36,091 nt of DNA from Candidatus Saccharimonadota bacterium. GTDB taxonomy: Bacteria > Patescibacteriota > Saccharimonadia > Saccharimonadales > Saccharimonadaceae. The stretch lies in contig JAUMXO010000001.1 in NCBI GenBank assembly GCA_030529135.1, forward strand, positions 79,335-115,425. The letters are read 5' to 3'. Numbering within the stretch: the stretch's first letter is position 1; each line of letters opens with the position of its first letter. The notes under the pieces are model-generated. The model saw only the letters and a program-made list of their open reading frames with translations, was not told where the DNA came from and ran no database searches. Made by a program: the position numbers and the translations under genes. Positions 8,175 to 13,521 of this stretch are shown here, piece after piece.

Positions 8175-8180
8175 ATTCTA
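8175..8180 (-). promoter_or_regulatory. Extended -10 promoter of the MurI-like gene
   Basis: On the minus strand TATGCTAGAAT gives a TGC extension plus TAGAAT. The predicted start is near 8168, leaving a ~30-nt leader with the Shine-Dalgarno. Confidence 0.5.
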
Positions 8181-8285
8181 GCATAAAAATAGGGAAGTGG
8201 CAGAATAGATACGGAATCTAGCAGACAGATGTCTATCCATTAGGCTTTGATTTCGCTTATGGTGTTAAAAATTGTTCAGGTATGA

Positions 8286-8291
8286 TATAAT
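8286..8291 (+). promoter_or_regulatory. Extended -10 promoter of tRNA-Val
   Basis: TATGATATAAT gives TGA plus TATAAT, 9 nt before the mature tRNA 5' end. The precursor would have a leader of only a few nucleotides. Confidence 0.7.
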
Positions 8292-8300
8292 ATAAAAAAC

Positions 8301-8377
8301 GGGTGATTAGCTCAGTTGGCTAGAGCGTCTCGTTTACACCGAGAAGGTCGGGGGTTCGAGCCCCTCATCACCCACCA
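8301..8377 (+). tRNA. tRNA-Val(TAC)
   Basis: A 77-nt cloverleaf. The acceptor stem is GGGTGAT with ATCACCC, discriminator A, CCA encoded. The D-arm is AGCTCAGTTGGCTAGAGC. The anticodon stem TCTCG/CGAGA encloses TTTACAC (anticodon TAC, reading GTA). The T-arm is GGGGGTTCGAGCCCC. A terminator follows 11 nt later. Copies of its 3' end lie downstream at 8476-8494 and, as a 15-mer, at 13401-13415. Confidence 0.97.
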
Positions 8378-8386
8378 GAAAATAAA
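8372..8386 (+). repeat. 15-nt direct repeat covering the tRNA-Val 3' end (left copy)
   Basis: CCACCAGAAAATAAA spans the last bases of tRNA-Val and the adjacent flank. The same 15 nt recur at 13401-13415. The two copies bracket the trpS-to-IMPase block, the arrangement of attL/attR left by tRNA-targeted integration. Part of the match (CCACCA) is generic to tRNA ends. Confidence 0.5.
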
Positions 8387-8388
8387 AG

Positions 8389-8413
8389 AAGCCCTTTAGG
8401 GCTTGTTTTATTT
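8389..8413 (+). terminator. tRNA-Val terminator
   Basis: AAGCCC (8389-8394), loop TTTA, GGGCTT (8399-8404), then GTTTTATTT. Confidence 0.8.
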
Positions 8414-8423
8414 CTGCTAGATT

Positions 8424-8494
8424 CTGGGCTCGAGCCCAGGGTTCGAATGGAGCGAGCTTTAGCGAGCGACATCCCCGCCCCTCATCACCCACCA
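8424..8494 (+). repeat. Palindrome plus interrupted tRNA-Val 3' copy
   Basis: 8424-8439 is a perfect 16-nt palindrome, CTGGGCTCGAGCCCAG. Next comes GGGTTCGA (T-arm start of tRNA-Val), then ~30 foreign nt holding AGCGAGC twice (8451-8457, 8461-8467). Then 8476-8494 repeat the last 19 nt of tRNA-Val plus its following G. This reads as a broken second tRNA-Val 3' end with a small element inserted at the T-loop. The AGCGAGC pair also occurs inside gyrA (32069-32096). Confidence 0.6.
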
Positions 8495-8581
8495 GCACTA
8501 CTACTATGGACAGTTTTAGTATAATGTGACATAATATAAATAGAAAGTGTTTTTGTGGTGCTTTTGCAGCTTAAAATGGTG

Positions 8582-8587
8582 TATAAT
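8582..8587 (+). promoter_or_regulatory. -10 of trpS
   Basis: TATAAT 17 nt before the ATG. The predicted leader is ~11 nt and consists of little more than the AAGGAGA ribosome-binding site. No T-box or leader peptide is visible. Confidence 0.6.
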
Positions 8588-8604
8588 AATAAGAAGGAGA
8601 TAAA

Positions 8605-9642
8605 ATGGGAAACATAATACTTACAGGTGATAGACCGACAGGGAAGCTCCACATAGGACATTATGTAGGAAGCTTGAAGGCTCGCGTTGAAATGCAAAAT
8701 CAAGGTAACTATGACAATTTCTTTGTAATGATAGCGGATGCTCAGGCTCTTACGGATAACGCAGATAATCCTGATAAAATTTGCGAGAGCGTAAGGGAAG
8801 TAATGTTGGACTATTTAGCTGTAGGTTTGGACCCAAAGAAAGTTACTTTCTTTATCCAGTCTATGGTCCCTGCTCTTCCCGAGCTCACGATGTATTATAT
8901 GAATCTAGTTTCATATAATCGCGTACTTCGCAATCCAACCGTCAAGGCTGAGACTAGTGCAAAGAATTTTGGTAAGGGCGTACCGATTGGATTCATTAAT
9001 TATCCAGTGTCCCAAGCTGCCGATATCACTGCTTTTAAAGCTAATCTGGTTCCGGTTGGCGAAGATCAAGAACCAATGCTTGAGCAGACACGCGAAATAG
9101 TCCGCTCATTTAATCGTATTTACAAAACTAATGCTTTGGTTGAATGTAAGGCTATACTCCCTGGCAATGAAGCTTGTCTTCGCTTGCCTGGTACAGACGG
9201 CAACGAAAAAATGAGCAAATCAATTGGTAATTGTATTTATCTTTCTGATGATGAAAAAACCATTAAGAAGAAGATCAACAGCATTGTTTCTTTTCCTAGA
9301 GAAATCAATGAGCCTGGAATTCTTGAAAACAACGTGTTTTTCACTTACCTTGACGCTTTTGCGACGAACGAATCGTTTAGGGAATTCTTCCCAGAATTTC
9401 AGAATCTTGACGAGCTTAAAACCGCTTACAAGAAAGGTGGAATTGGCGATGGCCGAGTAAAGAAATTCTTGTTTGATGTAATTAATAAGGAACTTACCCC
9501 GATTCGCGAGCGCAGAGAAGAATTTGCTAAGACAACGGATTTGATGGAGATTCTAAGAAAGGGGACAATCGTTGCAAACAAAGTAGCGGAAAGTACCCTT
9601 TCGGAAGTCAAAAAAGCAATGAAGATCAATTATTTTAGTTAA
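8605..9642 (+). CDS. trpS: Tryptophanyl-tRNA synthetase
   Basis: Class I aminoacyl-tRNA synthetase charging tRNA-Trp. The length of 345 aa is normal for a bacterial TrpRS. The N-terminal GDRPTGKLHIGHYVGSL holds the HIGH ATP-binding motif, NLVPVGEDQEPMLEQTREI is the Trp/adenylate region, and EKMSKSIGNCIYLSDDEKT holds KMSKS near residue 200. The C-terminal helices (ELTPIRERREEF) bind the anticodon. AAGGAG precedes the ATG and a strong terminator follows. A second, divergent TrpRS-like protein is encoded 500 bp downstream, but only this copy has both signature motifs in canonical form. Confidence 0.97.
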   Translation: MGNIILTGDRPTGKLHIGHYVGSLKARVEMQNQGNYDNFFVMIADAQALTDNADNPDKICESVREVMLDYLAVGLDPKKVTFFIQSMVPALPELTMYYMNLVSYNRVLRNPTVKAETSAKNFGKGVPIGFINYPVSQAADITAFKANLVPVGEDQEPMLEQTREIVRSFNRIYKTNALVECKAILPGNEACLRLPGTDGNEKMSKSIGNCIYLSDDEKTIKKKINSIVSFPREINEPGILENNVFFTYLDAFATNESFREFFPEFQNLDELKTAYKKGGIGDGRVKKFLFDVINKELTPIRERREEFAKTTDLMEILRKGTIVANKVAESTLSEVKKAMKINYFS

Positions 9643-9660
9643 ACACCACTAACGCACTTA

Positions 9661-9690
9661 AACCCCACTTTTTTAAGTGGGGTTTTGTTT
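9661..9690. terminator. Shared terminator between trpS and the Nudix gene
   Basis: AACCCCACTT (9661-9670), loop TTTT, AAGTGGGGTT (9675-9684), then TTGTTTTAG. It is a 10-bp perfect stem. The minus-strand Nudix ORF ends inside it (stop at 9673-9675), so it can serve both convergent genes. Confidence 0.85.
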
Positions 9691-10107
9691 TAGGAAATCG
9701 ATTGCAGATAGAATATAATTATCGGTTAACTGTGACAAATCGATATTTTTTATTTGGTTTACTGGGATCATTTCAAATGATTTGTGCTCGCTGCTCAATT
9801 TAATATTCGAGCTATCTAGCGAATCAACATTTACGAAATACAGATAATAGTTTATTGTTTCGTTTGAGATAAGAATTTTTTTATAAAATAATAAAGTAGG
9901 GATTGAATCTATGACGAGACCAGTTTCTTCCTTTAATTCTCTGGTTGCAGTTTCAATGGGGTTTTCGTTTTTTTCCGATAACCCACCTGGTAAATCAAGT
10001 TGTCCTTTATATAAAGGATGCACGCCGCTTCTTCTTAGAAAAAAGATTTTCTCAGCGGCATTTTTTACAACTATCTTTACTATAGTTTTCTCTAGCGATA
10101 TATGCAT
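9673..10107 (-). CDS. Nudix hydrolase
   Basis: 144 residues with a complete Nudix box: GGLSEKNENPIE, then TATRELKEETGL, fitting G-x5-E-x7-REUxEExGU, so the metal-binding Glu residues are present. Upstream LRRSGVHPLYKGQLDLPGG is the usual approach strand. Nudix enzymes cleave nucleoside diphosphates linked to another moiety (NTPs, ADP-ribose, NADH, caps); the substrate is not readable here. The start is MHISLEKT. An upstream ATG in another frame stops within eight codons. A TATACT -10 lies 11 nt upstream, so the mRNA has at most ~5 nt of leader. It is divergent from the TrpRS-like gene across only 36 bp. Confidence 0.88.
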   Translation of the reverse strand: MHISLEKTIVKIVVKNAAEKIFFLRRSGVHPLYKGQLDLPGGLSEKNENPIETATRELKEETGLVIDSIPTLLFYKKILISNETINYYLYFVNVDSLDSSNIKLSSEHKSFEMIPVNQIKNIDLSQLTDNYILSAIDFLKQNPT

Positions 10108-10118
10108 ATTGCCATTTT

Positions 10119-10137
10119 AGTATAAATATGATATAAC
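10119..10137. promoter_or_regulatory. Back-to-back divergent -10 elements
   Basis: TATACT on the minus strand (10124-10119, Nudix gene) and TGA-TATAAC on the plus strand (10132-10137, TrpRS-like gene) are only 7 bp apart. The two polymerase footprints must overlap, so the promoters should compete. The plus -10 ends exactly 6 nt before the ATG at 10144, predicting a leaderless transcript. Confidence 0.55.
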
Positions 10138-10143
10138 TTCAAT

Positions 10144-11265
10144 ATGAAAAAGAGTGACATCAGTTTTAGACATCTCTTGAATGAGCTAGTCAAGATGAAA
10201 CGCGGAATTTCGGATACCATAAGACGAAATGGCTATGTTAAGTTTCCGAACGACTTCATCTTTTTTGGTTATGGTAAAAATAACGAGCTAAATGACAAAT
10301 TTCTATGTTATACTCCAAACCTAAAAAAGATTACTAAACTAGAAAAGAGCGATATCGTGATAGTGAGTGGTGTGGGTGCCACGAACCCACCAACAATGGG
10401 TACGATGTCCGAAATTCTAAAATTGCTTGATTTGCAAAAGAAAACCCATATTTACCTGCATTTCATCGTGAATGATTTAGGTTCGATAAACGCACGAAAC
10501 ATTTCTGTAGAAAAGGTTTTGAATCTCGCCGAGCAATATGTAAATTTTATGAAGAAACTTGGTTTTGATGAAAAATACGGCGAAATCGTAACTCATAACG
10601 ATCTGGATCATCAAAGGATTTTTTCTTTGGTGGCTAGGGTAGTAGGTTTATCGGATTTTAATAATAATACCGAAGTGACGGATGAGACATATGACCGTCT
10701 GGAGCTTAGAGGAAGAGATTTTCCTGTGCTGGTCGACCATGTGTTCACAGCGACCGATGTGCTATATCCGATTATTAAGTACAAAAAACGTGGCGTAGTA
10801 GTGGTTAGCGGGTTGGACGAATTTTATCACGCAAATATCGGTGGGATTGCGCTCGAAAGAATGAAGAAAGACAAAGATCTAAAAAATTTGATTCCGCAAA
10901 ATGTTCAGGTAGGCGCTATTTATAGTAGGATTATTAGAGGTATATATCCGTACTTTAAACAATCAAAAAGTATTCCAAGCTCTTCGGTTAATCTTGGTCA
11001 ATCTGAGCAACAAATTAAAAAGCGTATTATGAATTGCAAAGAAGAAGATGAGGGAATGATTTTGGAAATGATCGAGCTCTCTTCTCCTTGGGATAGAGAG
11101 AAAATTTTAGATGCCAAAAATAAATACAAAAATCGTCGCATGAAAAATAATGAATGGCGAGAGATAAAGAAGGCATATCTAAGCGAAGTGCTCCGTTTTA
11201 AAGAAATGTGGGATAGTTCGGCAGTGAACGAAAAAGACGTTAGAGTGCTACTTTTCCATAAGTAA
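10144..11265 (+). CDS. Class I aaRS-fold protein, divergent TrpRS-like paralogue
   Basis: 373 residues, not annotatable as a normal synthetase, but TrpRS/TyrRS-like landmarks occur in order. NPPTMGTMSEIL sits where TrpRS has PTGxxHxGH, so the HIGH motif is altered (TMSE). VVVVSGLDEFYHANIG corresponds to the GxDQ region, and KQSKSIPSSSVNLGQSEQ matches KMSKS followed by NSSIFL in archaeal/eukaryotic TrpRS. The C-terminal helices (AYLSEVLRFKEMW) also resemble TrpRS. The N-terminal ~60 residues look extra. It could be a synthetase with changed specificity, or a nucleotide- or amino-acid-binding enzyme not acting on tRNA. No Shine-Dalgarno is seen; a -10 placed 6 nt before the ATG predicts a leaderless mRNA. 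Its 3' end overlaps the convergent gene by 26 bp. Confidence 0.6.
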   Translation: MKKSDISFRHLLNELVKMKRGISDTIRRNGYVKFPNDFIFFGYGKNNELNDKFLCYTPNLKKITKLEKSDIVIVSGVGATNPPTMGTMSEILKLLDLQKKTHIYLHFIVNDLGSINARNISVEKVLNLAEQYVNFMKKLGFDEKYGEIVTHNDLDHQRIFSLVARVVGLSDFNNNTEVTDETYDRLELRGRDFPVLVDHVFTATDVLYPIIKYKKRGVVVVSGLDEFYHANIGGIALERMKKDKDLKNLIPQNVQVGAIYSRIIRGIYPYFKQSKSIPSSSVNLGQSEQQIKKRIMNCKEEDEGMILEMIELSSPWDREKILDAKNKYKNRRMKNNEWREIKKAYLSEVLRFKEMWDSSAVNEKDVRVLLFHK

Positions 11266-12313
11266 GCTCTAACTTTTCAAGGTTGCCACCGGCTGTTTTT
11301 TCAAAAAAACAGACGTCGGTGTTTATCGGTATTCCGATTTCTGGTTTTAATGAGGCGCAGTTTATAATCAGATTGATGTGATTTTCTTTGCGGTACTCGT
11401 TTAGATATGAGTTAAACTCGCTTAACAGAAAGGCTAAGTCTTTCTCCTTCAGAATGTCCTTTAAGAACTGTCCAGCGAAATGCTTTTTGATGTCGCCTTT
11501 TTTGGCTAGTTTTTTGATGATGGCGTTAAAATTATCTATTGTGTAATTTATGATTTTTTTGGAGTTAGTTTCTATGCCATAATGTTCTTCTAATCTTATT
11601 AGCAGTTTTTCTAGCTCTTTCTGGTTCGGACAAAAGAAAGATGTATCGAATCTACTACTTGATATACCCGAGAATTCTTTAACAATATTATAATAACAGT
11701 CTGCGTTGAACTCGCCGCGATTTAGCAGTTGTTTGGTTTTTTCATCTTCTGCTGAAAGCATAACAACCTGCGATAATGATTCGTAGTACATGTATGAAAA
11801 GAAAGGATGCTTTTTTGCTAAAATGGAGATTTCATCGATATTTTTAATTATGCTAATTTCTTTCGACAATTTTCTTGACAACTGTAGTGCTTTTTGAAAT
11901 TCCGGCGTGGTTTTTAAGTAAGAATTACCTGCAATTTCAAATAATGACTGGCCGGCGAGCAAATAATTCATGCCGTAGAGTTTTAGTTTTTTAGTGTTTA
12001 GTTTTACGACCAACTCTTTTGTTTTATTTTTTTGATGAGATAACACTAAATTAAAAAAATTGTCATGGAATACGGCTCCGCCATAAACATATATAGGCGT
12101 AGTGTATAGAACTTCGCCTAGGCAGCCCCAGCCAGGATTTACCATTCCTGAAGATTTTATCTGTTCAATCCTACTAGTTTGATGAGATAAAAATAATCTA
12201 TTATCTCTTATTGCGCGAAATAGTGCATTTTGTTTTAGTAGAATACTATTTGGTAGATTATCGCAAATTGTGTCGTAATAAAAACCGATGCTAGGGTCTA
12301 TTTTGGTATGCAT
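11240..12313 (-). CDS. Unrecognised protein with faint ADP-ribosyltransferase-like motif
   Basis: 357 residues from the ATG at 12313. A TTG at 12346 would add 11 residues but overlap the upstream gene. I recognise no family with confidence. Residues ~40-75 read LFLSHQTSRIEQIKSSGM, then a Gly-containing turn, then GEVLYTTPIYVYGG. This resembles the H-x-T-s ... I..sG ... G..lY start of ADP-ribosyltransferase folds (PARP, DarT and KptA type). The rest is mostly helical and Lys-rich and ends with a beta-rich stretch (LIINCASLKPEIG). A catalytic Glu cannot be placed. It follows the IMPase-like gene by 13 nt with no clear SD, so it is probably co-transcribed. It is A/T-richer than thrS or gyrA. Confidence 0.4.
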   Translation of the reverse strand: MHTKIDPSIGFYYDTICDNLPNSILLKQNALFRAIRDNRLFLSHQTSRIEQIKSSGMVNPGWGCLGEVLYTTPIYVYGGAVFHDNFFNLVLSHQKNKTKELVVKLNTKKLKLYGMNYLLAGQSLFEIAGNSYLKTTPEFQKALQLSRKLSKEISIIKNIDEISILAKKHPFFSYMYYESLSQVVMLSAEDEKTKQLLNRGEFNADCYYNIVKEFSGISSSRFDTSFFCPNQKELEKLLIRLEEHYGIETNSKKIINYTIDNFNAIIKKLAKKGDIKKHFAGQFLKDILKEKDLAFLLSEFNSYLNEYRKENHINLIINCASLKPEIGIPINTDVCFFEKTAGGNLEKLELTYGKVAL

Positions 12314-12326
12314 GATTTGCAATGAT

Positions 12327-13136
12327 TCAAACAATTGGGGTCTCAAGATATTTTTTTACACTTTCTAATATTTGGGGGTGCGATTCGATGGTGGAAATAA
12401 TAAAGCCATGCATTGCGCCCTTAAAGCCGATATTTTTGCCAGTGAGGTCGGTATATTTTCCGCCAGCCTCTTTCATTAGTAGCATCACGGCGGCGGCTTC
12501 GTGATTTTTTCCGACTAATCTACCACCAAATAGCGTTGCCGTGAGTTTGCCTTCGGCAATCAGGCATGCAGAATATACTACTGAGCCAAAGTGTAAAGGA
12601 TACATACGATAATCTCTTGCTATATTATGAACCACGTGGTCTATATCGTAGTATGCGTCTGGCCACCATTCTTCTTCGATGCAGCCAAATTCTTTTAATT
12701 CGTCATGACTAACGTGAATTCTTTGGCCATTTTTGTATACTCCATTATTTTGGGCGGCAGTATAAAAATCTTTAGTAAATGGTTGGTAGATAACTGCAAT
12801 AATTGGTTCGCCATTGTGGACTAATGTCATAGAAATAACGCAGGATGTAAATCCTTTTGAATAAATAAATGCTCCGTCTAGTGGATCGCATATCCATTCG
12901 TATTCTACGTCGCCGACATCTCTGCTACCTTTAGTAAACAAAGAGTGAGTAGGAAAGACGTTGTCGATTCTTTTTTGAATGAATTCGTTTACGCATTTTG
13001 CAACGTACTCATTCAAATACAGAGTTTTGTCTGGGCTTTCTTTTTCGTACCACTTTAAGATTATATCACTACAGCCCAATAAGGTTTCTTTAGCGAACTG
13101 TATAAATTTTTCGTTTTCATCAAAAGATTTTTCCAT
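12327..13136 (-). CDS. Inositol monophosphatase-family (Mg-dependent) phosphatase
   Basis: 269 residues from the ATG at 13136. An earlier in-frame ATG at 13211 is rejected because the promoter lies between the two. EWICDPLDGAFIYSKGF is the DPxDGT metal-binding motif, with Ala for Thr. GKNHEAAAVMLLMKEAGG is the second signature (family W-D-x-A-A-G...eAGG), with Glu replacing the usual Asp. The first Glu-rich motif (GEE) is not evident (FTKGSRDVGD). The family includes IMPase, FBPase and CysQ-type PAP/nucleotide phosphatases. The motif changes fit a divergent substrate. The -10 TATAAT ends 6 nt before the ATG, predicting a leaderless mRNA. Confidence 0.75.
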   Translation of the reverse strand: MEKSFDENEKFIQFAKETLLGCSDIILKWYEKESPDKTLYLNEYVAKCVNEFIQKRIDNVFPTHSLFTKGSRDVGDVEYEWICDPLDGAFIYSKGFTSCVISMTLVHNGEPIIAVIYQPFTKDFYTAAQNNGVYKNGQRIHVSHDELKEFGCIEEEWWPDAYYDIDHVVHNIARDYRMYPLHFGSVVYSACLIAEGKLTATLFGGRLVGKNHEAAAVMLLMKEAGGKYTDLTGKNIGFKGAMHGFIISTIESHPQILESVKKYLETPIV

Positions 13137-13142
13137 AACAAT

Positions 13143-13148
13143 ATTATA
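13143..13148 (-). promoter_or_regulatory. Leaderless-type promoter of the IMPase-like gene
   Basis: On the minus strand TATGGTATAAT gives TGG plus TATAAT, then 6 nt (ATTGTT), then ATG. Transcription should start at the A of the start codon. This fixes the start of the phosphatase gene. Confidence 0.65.
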
Positions 13149-13400
13149 CCATATTTCACAAATTGTGTCATTTTGTAAATCTTGCAAAATGTTTTGTGCT
13201 ATAATGTACACGCGAGATAATCAGTTACTTTTCGTATATATAGTACTATGAATATAGGACATTGATACAATTGGAATGACCCTATACAAAAATAGTAACG
13301 AGTTTACTATTTGAAAGAAAAAGGTTGATAACAGAATATTATATTCTTTCCAGCCAATATATCTTCCTTGTATGTAGGTTCGGACTTCTTGTATCGTAGT

Positions 13401-13415
13401 CCACCAGAAAATAAA
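13401..13415 (+). repeat. 15-nt direct repeat of the tRNA-Val 3' end (right copy)
   Basis: Identical to 8372-8386. It is followed by GAAAGAG and a terminator hairpin, as the left copy is followed by AGAAGCCC and a terminator. It is a candidate right attachment site or the scar of a lost tRNA copy. Confidence 0.45.
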
Positions 13416-13416
13416 G

Positions 13417-13442
13417 AAAGAGTCGCAGGCTCTTTATTTTTT
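13417..13442 (+). terminator. Intrinsic terminator before thrS
   Basis: AAAGAG, loop TCGCAGG, CTCTTT, then ATTTTTT. It lies within a larger inverted pair CCAGAAAA/TTTTCTGG. No gene ends here on the plus strand, so it may be left over from a removed transcription unit. Confidence 0.6.
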
Positions 13443-13488
13443 CTGGCAAATCCACTGCCTCCATCACCCACTATTCCCATATCTGTGC

Positions 13489-13494
13489 TATAAT
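13489..13494 (+). promoter_or_regulatory. Extended -10 promoter of the thrS operon
   Basis: TGTGCTATAAT gives TGC plus TATAAT, 27 nt before the ATG. The leader carries AGAAAGG. It is too short for a T-box or ThrRS operator. Confidence 0.6.
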
Positions 13495-13521
13495 ATATAT
13501 AAGAGTAAGAGAAAGGCAAAA

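Larger units (their letters stand above)
13149..13488. other. Gene-free stretch with hairpins and tRNA-end-like sequence
   Basis: I recognise no gene here. 13291-13311 is a perfect hairpin: AATAGTAA, loop CGAGT, TTACTATT. 13401-13415 is the right copy of the tRNA-Val-end 15-mer, but the bases before it do not fold into a tRNA. Downstream, CTCCATCACCCAC (13459-13471) again resembles the tRNA-Val 3' end, and the order tRNA end - terminator - TTTCTG - tRNA end parallels 8372-8494. A small minus-strand ORF (13307-13531) has no recognisable product and looks incidental. Confidence 0.5.

Noticed and set aside
13137-13211. 25-codon N-terminal extension of the IMPase-like gene
   Set aside because: A TGG-TATAAT promoter lies within it and the family start fits the ATG at 13136.
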